From contig JAJECR010000267.1 in the NCBI GenBank assembly GCA_022821935.1, forward strand, positions 1 to 26,192: a stretch of 26,192 bases of DNA. The letters run 5' to 3'. Both the position numbers and the translations under genes were made by a program. The stretch is from Candidatus Latescibacterota bacterium (GTDB lineage Bacteria; JAAXHH01). Under the pieces are notes generated by a model, which saw nothing but the letters and a program-made list of their open reading frames with translations, did no database searches and was not told the DNA's origin. Below are positions 15,886-22,964 of this stretch, piece by piece; position 1 is the first letter of the stretch; every line of letters starts with the position of its first letter.

Positions 15886-16314
15886 ATGTATAATCCTGAA
15901 TTCTGGGAAATACGATTGGATCAGGTTGATTTGGAGCAGTTTCCCAACGAAGCGAATATCTGGTACGAAACGGGGGAAGACCGGGTGCATCGGTACCAGC
16001 GCGAGGATCGGGTGGACGAACTGGCCGACGCGGTCTACGATTTCCTCTCCCAGTACCTGACCCGGAAGCAGTGTGAGGTCGTGGTGCTGTACTTCATCTA
16101 CCAGAAGACCCAGCAGGAGGTCGCGGAGATCCTGGGCATCTCGCGCAGGGTCGTCAGCCAGCACCTGTTCGGCATCTGCCGGGACGGTAAGCACATCGGC
16201 GGCGCGGTCAACAAGCTGCGCAAGCTGTGCGCCCGGCACGGTATAGACTTTCAGCCGGAAGAGCAGGCCTTCGGCCCGGGAAACCGACATGGAAATCTCG
16301 CCATATCCGCCTGA
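15886..16314 (+). CDS. Stand-alone sigma-70 region-4-like HTH protein
   Basis: A 142-residue, cytoplasmic protein. The centre (about 58-95) matches sigma-70 region 4: LTRKQCEVVVLYF, then the helix-turn-helix TQQEVAEILGISRRVV with SQHL as recognition-helix end. No region 2 (core-binding or -10-binding) is present. The N-terminal part is acidic and aromatic (MYNPEFWEIRLDQVD, WYETGEDR), and a basic segment rich in K and R follows the HTH. It could be an anti-/co-sigma-like regulator, a DNA-binding repressor, or a region-4 cassette that pairs with another factor. Start 15886 has GGAGG but about 12 bases away, longer than ideal. It is bounded by intrinsic terminators at 15817-15846 and 16344-16376, so it is likely a single-gene transcript or an attenuated one. 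Confidence 0.72.
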   Translation: MYNPEFWEIRLDQVDLEQFPNEANIWYETGEDRVHRYQREDRVDELADAVYDFLSQYLTRKQCEVVVLYFIYQKTQQEVAEILGISRRVVSQHLFGICRDGKHIGGAVNKLRKLCARHGIDFQPEEQAFGPGNRHGNLAISA

Positions 16315-16343
16315 GAAGCAATCCTTTGTCCGAGACAGCAAAC

Positions 16344-16376
16344 AAAGCCGCCGGTTTCGAACTCCGGCGGCTTTTT
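16344..16376 (+). terminator. Intrinsic terminator after the HTH gene
   Basis: An 11-bp stem, AAAGCCGCCGG (16344-16354) with CCGGCGGCTTT (16364-16374), has a nine-base loop and the T-run continues to 16376. It ends three bases before the ATG of the DUF4202 gene. Confidence 0.92.
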
Positions 16377-16378
16377 AA

Positions 16379-16987
16379 ATGAAAGCAATGGATTTGATGG
16401 ATTCTGATCGATTCGCGGACGCGATAGAACGTATCGACGCCGCCAATGGCGCGGACCCGGAATCCGAAGAAGTCGACGGCCGGCAGGTTCCGAAGGCACT
16501 TCTGTACGGCCGGCGGATGTCCGCCTGTCTGGAAGACCTGGCGCCCGATGCGTCGGAAGCATTGCGGCTTGCCGTGCGATGCCAGCATATTCAAAGATGG
16601 AAGATACCCCGCGGCGATTTCCCCGTCGGCCGGCTGGGCTACCGGCAGTGGCGGACGGAACTGGCCTGGTACCACGCCCAGACCGCGGGATCGATCCTGC
16701 GGGACGTCGGCTATGAAGATACTGTCGTAGACCGTGTGCAGTCCCTCGTCAGGAAAGAGCGATTCAAGACCGATTCCGAAGCGCAGACCCTCGAGGACGT
16801 GGCCTGCCTGGTGTTTCTCCGGTATTACCTGCCCGCATTCTCGAAAAAGCACAGCGAGGAGAAACTGATCGAAATCCTGGCAAAGACCTGGAGGAAGATG
16901 TCCGAAGGGGGACGCGCGGCCGCGCTGGACATCGAGCTGTCTCCCCCGTTGCGATCCCTGCTTGACCGGGCGGTCCGGCGCGGGTGA
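16379..16987 (+). CDS. DUF4202 domain protein
   Basis: A 202-residue cytoplasmic protein that fits DUF4202 over nearly its whole length. Family landmarks are RIDAANGADP, PKALLYGRRMSACLEDLAP, SEALRLAVRCQHIQRWKIPR, GYRQWRTELAWYHAQTAG, RVQSLVRKERFKTD and AQTLEDVACLVFLRYYL. The conserved QHI and ELAWYH regions, with His and Asp/Glu, suggest a metal-binding helical fold related to HD-type proteins, but that is inference; the family function is unknown. The start is uncertain: ATGs at 16379, 16388 and 16397 are in frame, and none has a Shine-Dalgarno. The first begins three bases after a strong terminator, so the message is either leaderless or made by read-through from the HTH gene. A sulfatase follows 48 bases downstream. 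Confidence 0.85.
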   Translation: MKAMDLMDSDRFADAIERIDAANGADPESEEVDGRQVPKALLYGRRMSACLEDLAPDASEALRLAVRCQHIQRWKIPRGDFPVGRLGYRQWRTELAWYHAQTAGSILRDVGYEDTVVDRVQSLVRKERFKTDSEAQTLEDVACLVFLRYYLPAFSKKHSEEKLIEILAKTWRKMSEGGRAAALDIELSPPLRSLLDRAVRRG

Positions 16988-17035
16988 CCGGGCCTGGCCC
17001 GTAAAATACAGAGACCAATACGGAGACCGGGATAT

Positions 17036-18400
17036 ATGGCCGGGCGCGAATCTCCTAACATCGTATTCGTTTTCGGCGACCAGCATCGGTGGTGCAGCAC
17101 CGGGTTCGGCGGGAGCCGCCTGGTGCGGACGCCTTACATGGATCGCTTGGCCGGCGAAGGCGTCGCATTCGACCTGGCGGTCGCCAACATCCCGGTCTGC
17201 ACACCCTGGCGGGCGGCCTTTCTGACCGGCCAGTACCCGTTGACGACCGGCATGTTCATGAACGACGTCAGGCTGCCGGCGGACCGGCCGACCCTGGGCA
17301 CGGTCCTGCGTACGGCGGGTTATGACACGGCCTACGTCGGTAAATGGCATCTCGACGGTCCTTCCCGGGGTGGATATACCCCGCCCGGTCCCCGGAGGCA
17401 GGGATTCGATTTCTGGGCCGTGGGCAACTGCACGCACGATTACATGCACTCACTGTACTACCGGGATTCGGACGATCCGCTCTACTGGACGGGTTATGAC
17501 GCCGAGGACCAGACTTCCCTGGCCATCGACTACATACGGACCCGGAAAGGGGACCGTCCCTTCGCCCTGGTACTTTCGTGGGGACCGCCGCATAATCCCT
17601 ACGATGCCGTGCCCGGCCGCTATCTCGACCTGTATCCGCCGGATGAAGTCGAGGTGCGTCCCAACTGCCCCGAACCCGGCCGCGCGGACCTGGCGGGTTA
17701 CTATGCCCATATAACGGCCCTCGACGACCAGTTGGCGCGGCTCGGCAGCGTCCTCGACGAACAGGGACTGACGGATCATACGGTTTTCGTCTATACCTCG
17801 GATCACGGCGACATGCTCGGGTCGCACGGCCGCCAGCGCAAGCAGCACCCCTGGGACGAGTCCATTCGCGTCCCCTTCGTCATGCGTTGTCCCGACCAGG
17901 CGTATGCGGGGCATCGTATCGAAACCCCTCTAAACGTGGTGGACATCATGCCGACGCTGCTCGGACTGGCCGGCGTTCCCGTCCCCGAAACCTGCGAGGG
18001 CCGGGATCATGCGCCGGCGGTGCGCGGCGAGGCCTTTACGGGCAACGAAACCGCCTATATCATGAGCATCGCGCCTTTTTCAGAATACCGGGGACAGCCC
18101 TGGCGGGGAATCAGGACCCGTCGACATACGTACGTGCGCAATCTCGACGGACCCTGGCTGCTGTACGACAACCGGGAGGATCCCTTCCAGATGCGCAACC
18201 TGGCCGGCAGGGAAGATCAGGCCTTCCTGCAGCGCCGGCTGGACGATCAGCTGCAGCGGGAAATGGCCCGGCGGGGCGACGCGCTGCTTCCCGCCGGCCA
18301 CTACCTGGAACGATTCGGCTATGAAGTGAACGAAGCTGGAGCGATCCCCCACGACAATACGGTTCGCCCGCCTGATCGATATCGACATCGACGCGGATAG
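17036..18400 (+). CDS. Type-I sulfatase, no signal peptide
   Basis: Type-I sulfatases hydrolyse sulfate esters using a formylglycine made from the Cys (or Ser) of a CxPxR motif. The 454-residue product opens with PNIVFVFGDQHRW (metal-binding Asp15). It carries CTPWR at 55-59, so Cys55 should be the modified residue, followed by AAFLTGQYP. Further family motifs are YVGKWHL, PHNPYD, YTSDHGDMLGSHG and the C-terminal WRGIRTRRHTYVRN. No signal peptide or membrane helix is visible, whereas most glycan sulfatases are exported, so the substrate is probably a small imported molecule. Start 17036 has GGAGA upstream. A formylglycine-generating enzyme is not in the window. Its neighbour is the GNAT/beta-sandwich fusion, 60 bases downstream, so a shared sugar substrate is possible. 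Confidence 0.9.
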   Translation: MAGRESPNIVFVFGDQHRWCSTGFGGSRLVRTPYMDRLAGEGVAFDLAVANIPVCTPWRAAFLTGQYPLTTGMFMNDVRLPADRPTLGTVLRTAGYDTAYVGKWHLDGPSRGGYTPPGPRRQGFDFWAVGNCTHDYMHSLYYRDSDDPLYWTGYDAEDQTSLAIDYIRTRKGDRPFALVLSWGPPHNPYDAVPGRYLDLYPPDEVEVRPNCPEPGRADLAGYYAHITALDDQLARLGSVLDEQGLTDHTVFVYTSDHGDMLGSHGRQRKQHPWDESIRVPFVMRCPDQAYAGHRIETPLNVVDIMPTLLGLAGVPVPETCEGRDHAPAVRGEAFTGNETAYIMSIAPFSEYRGQPWRGIRTRRHTYVRNLDGPWLLYDNREDPFQMRNLAGREDQAFLQRRLDDQLQREMARRGDALLPAGHYLERFGYEVNEAGAIPHDNTVRPPDRYRHRRG

Positions 18401-18460
18401 GCGGACCATCGCAGGCATTACTTAAAAACAGGAACTACCTAAAGACAAAGAGGACACAAG

Positions 18461-21400
18461 ATGGTGGAAGAAGCCGATCTGCGGCTGATCGACCCCGTGC
18501 GGGATGCCGCCGCGCTCGCCGAGATGTGGAACGAGAGCGATCTCGAGTGGCCCGGCACGTGGAACGCCGGTGTGCCCACGACGGCGCGGGACATCCGGGA
18601 CTGGCACGAACGGGAGGAGTACATCGCGGTCTTCGTGTGGGCGGAAGGAGAGAAGATCGGCGGGTACTGTTCCCTGGTTTACGACAAGGACGACGACGAG
18701 GCCCTGTACCTCGCCCTCCTGAACGTCTCTCCCCGTTTCCAGGGCAGGAGTATCGGGCGGCGGATGCTCGTCCGGTCCGTGGAGAAGGCCATCGAGGACA
18801 AGAAGTACCACCTTGACCTCGACACCTGGTCGGGGAACGTGAAGGCAATGGCGCCGTACAAGCGGACGGGCTTCTTCTGGGACGCCGGAGGCTGGCCGCT
18901 GATGCGCAACTATATGCCCGCGATCCTGGCGATGCCGTGCGCGCGGTACTTCTTCGACCGGCACGACTGGTACAGGTCCCTGCAGAGGCAGATCGACCAG
19001 CGGCCCGACGAGGAAACATGGGAAGGGCTGCGGGTGTTTACTTACCGGTTTACGGCCCGGGGAGCACAGTCCGCCGCGGATCGCGCCGGACCTGCCGACC
19101 GGTCTTCGCCCTCCGATGAGGCCGCGCCTGACAAAGACCGGGAGGAATTGACGGTTCGGGTGGACCGCGAGGCCCGGCACGTGACCGCGGTGGAGACGGC
19201 CGAGTTGTCCGCGTGGGCGACGGTGGACGACGTCGAGCCGGTGCGAGGCGGTCAGACTATTCTGCGGTGGAAACTGCAGAACCGGAGAGACAGGCCGGTC
19301 GCCTTTGCGTTGACGGCAAAGGAGACCGGCGATCTGTCCATCGACTGCCATCATCGGAAGACGTTGGGACCCGGTGAGACGGTTACCCTCGAGGCGCCGG
19401 TAAGCGTATCGGCAAAGGCCGTGGCCGTGGCCAGGGACAAAACCGCGCCGCGGGTCCGCACCACCATTCGCTGGGACGATCTTCCCATCGAGCTCGCAAC
19501 GGGTATTCGCCCGCGGGTCGAGATGTCGGTTGCCATCGATCCCGAGGAGATCACCCTGGCGCCCGGCACATCGCGGCCTGTCCGCGTGATACTGCACAGC
19601 CAGCTGCCCGATGACGTCGAAGCACAGATCCGCGTCACGGTTTCAGACGGCCTCTCGGCGGACCGGACCGCACATTCCGTCGCGGTGCCCGCCCGGGGAT
19701 ACGGAGGGTTCGAAACGGTCATCGAGGCGGATGGTCCGGGCGTTTTCGATTTGACCTTCTCCGGCCGCGTGCAGTGGAAGGACAGAACGGTCGACCTCGC
19801 GGATGCGAAACACGCCGTCTTCGTGTTGGAACCGGGCGGACTGCTATACCACCAGGACGGCGCGGTACGGTTCGAAAACGAGATCTTCAGGGCGACGCTG
19901 GAGGCCGGGGGCGGCCAGTTGAAGATCAGGGACCGGGCCACCGGGAGGTATCTGGGCACGGAAGGCGCGCGCCCCATACCGCCGAAGTGGCCCAGCGAAT
20001 ACAGCGAGTCGGACTTCAAGCTCAAAGCCGAACCGGAAGGCCACGGCGTGGTCCTCACGGCGACCTACGCACCTAAAAAAACACCCGGCCTGGTCTTCAG
20101 CCGGATCATCCGGTTGAACGCCGGACCGGTTGTGACGGTGGAACATGCGGTGGAAAACACCGGGTTCGAACCCCGTACCTTCCGCCTCTACCAGTTCGTG
20201 ACGAACGGGGGCGCGGCGCTTACGACACTGACGCTGCCGCTCCGGGAAGGGATGCTGAGGGCGCGATGCGCCGATCGTCCCGTGCCGGACGACCACGACT
20301 TCAGGCGCGGAGATTCATTCGCGGAGACGTGGGGCGCTTTCGAAATGTCTCACGGCACGATCGGGGTCCTCTGGCCCGGCGGCCTGGACGAAACCGAATG
20401 GAACGGGTTCGAATTCCAGTCGGTGAGCCGGGAGACGACCTGCGCGCCGCAGGCACGCGTGTCTCCTGGCGGCCTTCGTCTCGTCGTCGGCGACGGCGGC
20501 TGGCAGGGTGTGCGCCGCGTATGGCGGCGAATGAACGGGCACCAGGCCGACGAGTTCGACCCGCTTCCGCCGGTCCTGGGCGAATTCGAGGTCTCGACCG
20601 ATCCACCGGTGCCCGTGTTCACCGGGGAAGAGACCGAGATCCGGTTCCGCGTTTCGCAGTGGAAGTCCCGGAAGGCCAATGGAACCCTCACCTTCGCCAT
20701 GCCCGACGGCTGGCGCTGCGATCCCATGTGGATTTCATTCTCGGAAATCGACTGGAAACATCCCTTCACCGGTTCGGTGCGATTGGGCACGTCCCGACCT
20801 CCTGGCGTCTACGAAGGCCGGATGGTACTCGAAGGCGGGGAGCGCAACATGGAGGCCGAAATGCCGCTCGTCCGCCTGGGAGACGGGTCGGCCGTGGACG
20901 TGGAAGAAGGAGAGTCCGCGGGTCACAGGATACTCACTATTCGGAACCAGCGGTTGGAAATCGACGTGGTGCCTTCCTTCCTCGGCTCTGTGAGCGCAAT
21001 CCGGGACGCCGGGAACGCATGCAACCACCTGGCATCGGCCTTTCCGAATCCCAGTGTTTTCGGATCGAATTACCCCTGGTACGGTGGCATCCAACCCGAA
21101 GTAGAGGTGGACCGGCAATCCTGGACAGCCGCCCTGGAAGGCGAGACCATTACGGCGGATACGGTCTCCTGCAAAGACGGGCGCGGCATCGAATGGGCCG
21201 GCGTTCGCCAGCGGGCGGCGCTATCCCTCGAAGAGACCCGCGGGCTGATCCTGGAACTCGATACGCTGACCGCGGGCGGCAGCCCGGTGATCAGGCTGGT
21301 ATGGAGACTCGTGAACGAAGGGGCCGCGCCTCGACGGCTGAACGGCGGTTGGCATCTCTTCTTGCAGCCCGATGGCGAAATGCACGACACCGTCCTGTTT

Positions 21401-21679
21401 TCGGCCGACTTCGAACGGAAGCGGACAGACTGGGATTACCGTCACCATGGCGGTCATTGGGGCGCTGCCGCCAATCCGCGGACCGGACGGACTTTCGTGC
21501 TTGTATCGCCATTGAACGAAACCAGACTCGACAGCTGGGGTACCAGCGGAGGACACCTCAGGCTCAAGACGAAGCACGAAGTACCCGCACACGGCGTGAG
21601 GGAGATGGCCGCCTACCTGGTCCTGGCCGATTCCAGGGAAGAAGCACGGAGGTATGCGGTGTTGAAGGACCTGCACTGA
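18461..21679 (+). CDS. GNAT acetyltransferase fused to large multi-domain beta-sandwich protein (1072 residues)
   Basis: Residues about 6-155 form a GNAT acyl-CoA-dependent acyltransferase: VFVWAEGEKIGGYCSLV, then ALLNVSPRFQGRSIGRRML (85-103) carrying the Q-x-x-x-x-G acetyl-CoA loop. The central Gly of R-G-x-G-I-G is Ser97. A low-complexity linker (about 200-230) leads into beta-rich, Ig-like segments (about 230-455). Two regions then look like galactose-mutarotase-type or glycosidase beta-sandwiches: GAVRFENEIFRATLEAGGGQ (467-486) to about 680, and ILTIRNQRLEIDVVPSF (824-840) to the end. They are separated by an Ig-like stretch (about 700-805). No signal peptide, so the whole protein is predicted cytoplasmic, odd for such sugar-binding folds. 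Start 18461 has GAGG at eight bases. Domain boundaries are by eye and the substrate is unknown. Confidence 0.72.
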   Translation: MVEEADLRLIDPVRDAAALAEMWNESDLEWPGTWNAGVPTTARDIRDWHEREEYIAVFVWAEGEKIGGYCSLVYDKDDDEALYLALLNVSPRFQGRSIGRRMLVRSVEKAIEDKKYHLDLDTWSGNVKAMAPYKRTGFFWDAGGWPLMRNYMPAILAMPCARYFFDRHDWYRSLQRQIDQRPDEETWEGLRVFTYRFTARGAQSAADRAGPADRSSPSDEAAPDKDREELTVRVDREARHVTAVETAELSAWATVDDVEPVRGGQTILRWKLQNRRDRPVAFALTAKETGDLSIDCHHRKTLGPGETVTLEAPVSVSAKAVAVARDKTAPRVRTTIRWDDLPIELATGIRPRVEMSVAIDPEEITLAPGTSRPVRVILHSQLPDDVEAQIRVTVSDGLSADRTAHSVAVPARGYGGFETVIEADGPGVFDLTFSGRVQWKDRTVDLADAKHAVFVLEPGGLLYHQDGAVRFENEIFRATLEAGGGQLKIRDRATGRYLGTEGARPIPPKWPSEYSESDFKLKAEPEGHGVVLTATYAPKKTPGLVFSRIIRLNAGPVVTVEHAVENTGFEPRTFRLYQFVTNGGAALTTLTLPLREGMLRARCADRPVPDDHDFRRGDSFAETWGAFEMSHGTIGVLWPGGLDETEWNGFEFQSVSRETTCAPQARVSPGGLRLVVGDGGWQGVRRVWRRMNGHQADEFDPLPPVLGEFEVSTDPPVPVFTGEETEIRFRVSQWKSRKANGTLTFAMPDGWRCDPMWISFSEIDWKHPFTGSVRLGTSRPPGVYEGRMVLEGGERNMEAEMPLVRLGDGSAVDVEEGESAGHRILTIRNQRLEIDVVPSFLGSVSAIRDAGNACNHLASAFPNPSVFGSNYPWYGGIQPEVEVDRQSWTAALEGETITADTVSCKDGRGIEWAGVRQRAALSLEETRGLILELDTLTAGGSPVIRLVWRLVNEGAAPRRLNGGWHLFLQPDGEMHDTVLFSADFERKRTDWDYRHHGGHWGAAANPRTGRTFVLVSPLNETRLDSWGTSGGHLRLKTKHEVPAHGVREMAAYLVLADSREEARRYAVLKDLH

Positions 21680-21730
21680 TCCCCTCGGGCCTGTGGGAAT
21701 GTCCGGTAAAGGATGATCAGCCGGACCGCG

Positions 21731-22531
21731 TCATCCCGGCAGGCCGTTCGAGCCCCACAGATCGGGGTTTTCCGTCAGAATCTCGGGACCGTCGGACAGG
21801 ATGGCGACGGTATGCTCGAAATGGGCGGACAGCCGTCCGTCGGCGGTGGAGGTCGTCCATTCGTCTTCGAGGACCCTGATCCGGTGCGCACCCGCGCACA
21901 CCATGGGTTCGATGGCGATGACCATGCCCGGCCTGAGCCGGATGCCGCGTTGCGGTCTGCCGTGATTGGGGACCTGCGGTTCCTCCCAGAGACTCCGGCC
22001 GATCCCGTGTCCGCACAGGTCCCGCACGACCGAGTACCCGTGGGATTCCGCGTGTTGCTGCACCGCGTGGCCGATGTCGCCGATGCGGTTTCCCGCCTTC
22101 GCTTCCTCGATCCCCTTGAATACCGAAGTCCGCGTGACGTCCAGCAGCCGCTGCGCCTCCGGCGAAACGCGGCCGACGGGAAAGGTATAGGCCGTATCGC
22201 CGTGGTATCCGTCGATGATCATAGCGAAATCGAGACTGAGGATGTCCCCTTCCTCGACCCTGCGCCGCGGGCTTGGGATGCCGTGTACGATCTCATCGTT
22301 GATGGACGCGCAGATCGTGGCGGGAAAAGGCGGGTGGAAGGTGGGCCGGTATCCCAGGAAGGAGGAGGTGCCGCCGAAGTCCCGGATCATTTTGCGGGCG
22401 ATTTTGTCCAGTTCGGAGGTCGCGACGCCCGGTTTGACGGCTTCTCCCATGCGCTGCAGCGTCGCGGTCGCGGCCTGGCCGCTGCGGCGGATGGTCCCGA
22501 TCTGTTCTTCCGTCTTGAGAATGATGCCCAT
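21731..22531 (-). CDS. map: Methionine aminopeptidase, type I
   Basis: Removes the N-terminal Met from nascent proteins. The 266-residue product has the five metal ligands in family order: D101 (LSLDF), D112 (YHGDTA), H175 (GHGIGR), E208 (AIEPM) and E239 (FEHT). The substrate-site His is H83 (IVHGIP). Length is right for type Ia/Ic enzymes. I start at ATG 22531 (MGIILKTEEQI). An in-frame ATG at 22681 would add 50 residues, but that stretch contains four non-triplet 19-bp repeats, so it is very unlikely to be coding. The ribosome site is AGGTGA/GAGG just before the start. It is separated from its divergent neighbour by an unusually long 433-base region and converges with the GNAT fusion, 51 bases apart. 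Confidence 0.95.
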   Translation of the reverse strand: MGIILKTEEQIGTIRRSGQAATATLQRMGEAVKPGVATSELDKIARKMIRDFGGTSSFLGYRPTFHPPFPATICASINDEIVHGIPSPRRRVEEGDILSLDFAMIIDGYHGDTAYTFPVGRVSPEAQRLLDVTRTSVFKGIEEAKAGNRIGDIGHAVQQHAESHGYSVVRDLCGHGIGRSLWEEPQVPNHGRPQRGIRLRPGMVIAIEPMVCAGAHRIRVLEDEWTTSTADGRLSAHFEHTVAILSDGPEILTENPDLWGSNGLPG

Positions 22532-22570
22532 GACCTCAATCACCTGAAATTCAGTACGCAGACAATGAAA

Positions 22571-22646
22571 GCCCGGCGCGTCTCCGAAAGCCCGGCGCAT
22601 CGCCGAATGCCCGGAGCGTCCGGGAATGCCCGGCACGTCCAGGTAC
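22571..22646 (-). repeat. Four 19-bp degenerate tandem repeats upstream of map
   Basis: Units at 22571-22589, 22590-22608, 22609-22627 and 22628-22646 all begin GCCCGG and share a GCGTC/GCATC/ACGTC core. The unit is not a multiple of three and lies upstream of the chosen map start. Confidence 0.8.
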
Positions 22647-22721
22647 GCGCTTATCTGCCGCGCCCGGAACGCACCATGCATGATACAGGGGGAAGGGATT
22701 TAGTCAAGGGCATTCAGCCCG

Positions 22722-22740
22722 GCGCGTCGAGTCGACGCGC
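22722..22740. promoter_or_regulatory. Perfect inverted repeat (operator or hairpin candidate)
   Basis: GCGCGTCGA, a central G, then TCGACGCGC: nine-base arms with a one-base centre. The arms could be a dimeric-regulator site between map and the aldolase gene, or a 7-bp hairpin in the map leader RNA. Confidence 0.55.
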
Positions 22741-22964
22741 AGGCTTCCCCAAGAGGTCTATGGACATCCGACAGCGGCCCGCACGAAGATCATCCGCGGC
22801 CCGCGTTGCTTCCTGATGCGGGCGCCTGTCACTCGGTCCCTGAAATACCTTGTCCCGTGCCGGGGGGTCGTGTATGTTCTGTCGCGGGAATAGCCCCCGT
22901 TATTCGCGGCCGTCAAGGCATTCGAGTGTATTCACCAGATACCAGGAGCGTTCTGAACAGGATT

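Larger units (their letters stand above)
22532..22964. other. Divergent intergenic region between map and the aldolase gene
   Basis: A 433-base gap with no credible ORF. It contains the 19-bp repeats at 22571-22646 and the GC-rich inverted repeat at 22722-22740. GGGGAAG (22689-22695) with CTTCCCC (22744-22750) flanks that inverted repeat and could close a larger stem. I see no confident promoter hexamers. Confidence 0.5.

Noticed and set aside
16208..17449. Open frame on the minus strand across the HTH, DUF4202 and sulfatase genes
   Set aside because: It crosses two intergenic regions and a terminator, has no family motif, and is antisense to three good genes.
20266..21879. Open frame of 537 codons overlapping the GNAT fusion on the same strand
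   Set aside because: It is an Arg-rich out-of-frame shadow of the 1072-residue gene; the real frame has recognisable beta-sandwich sequence across the same bases.
22532..22681. Upstream extension of map by 50 residues
   Set aside because: The segment is built from 19-bp tandem repeats that change frame with every copy, so coding is implausible.
21713..22816. Open frame on the plus strand opposite map
   Set aside because: It is antisense to the metal-ligand regions of map and includes the 19-bp repeats; no motif is visible.
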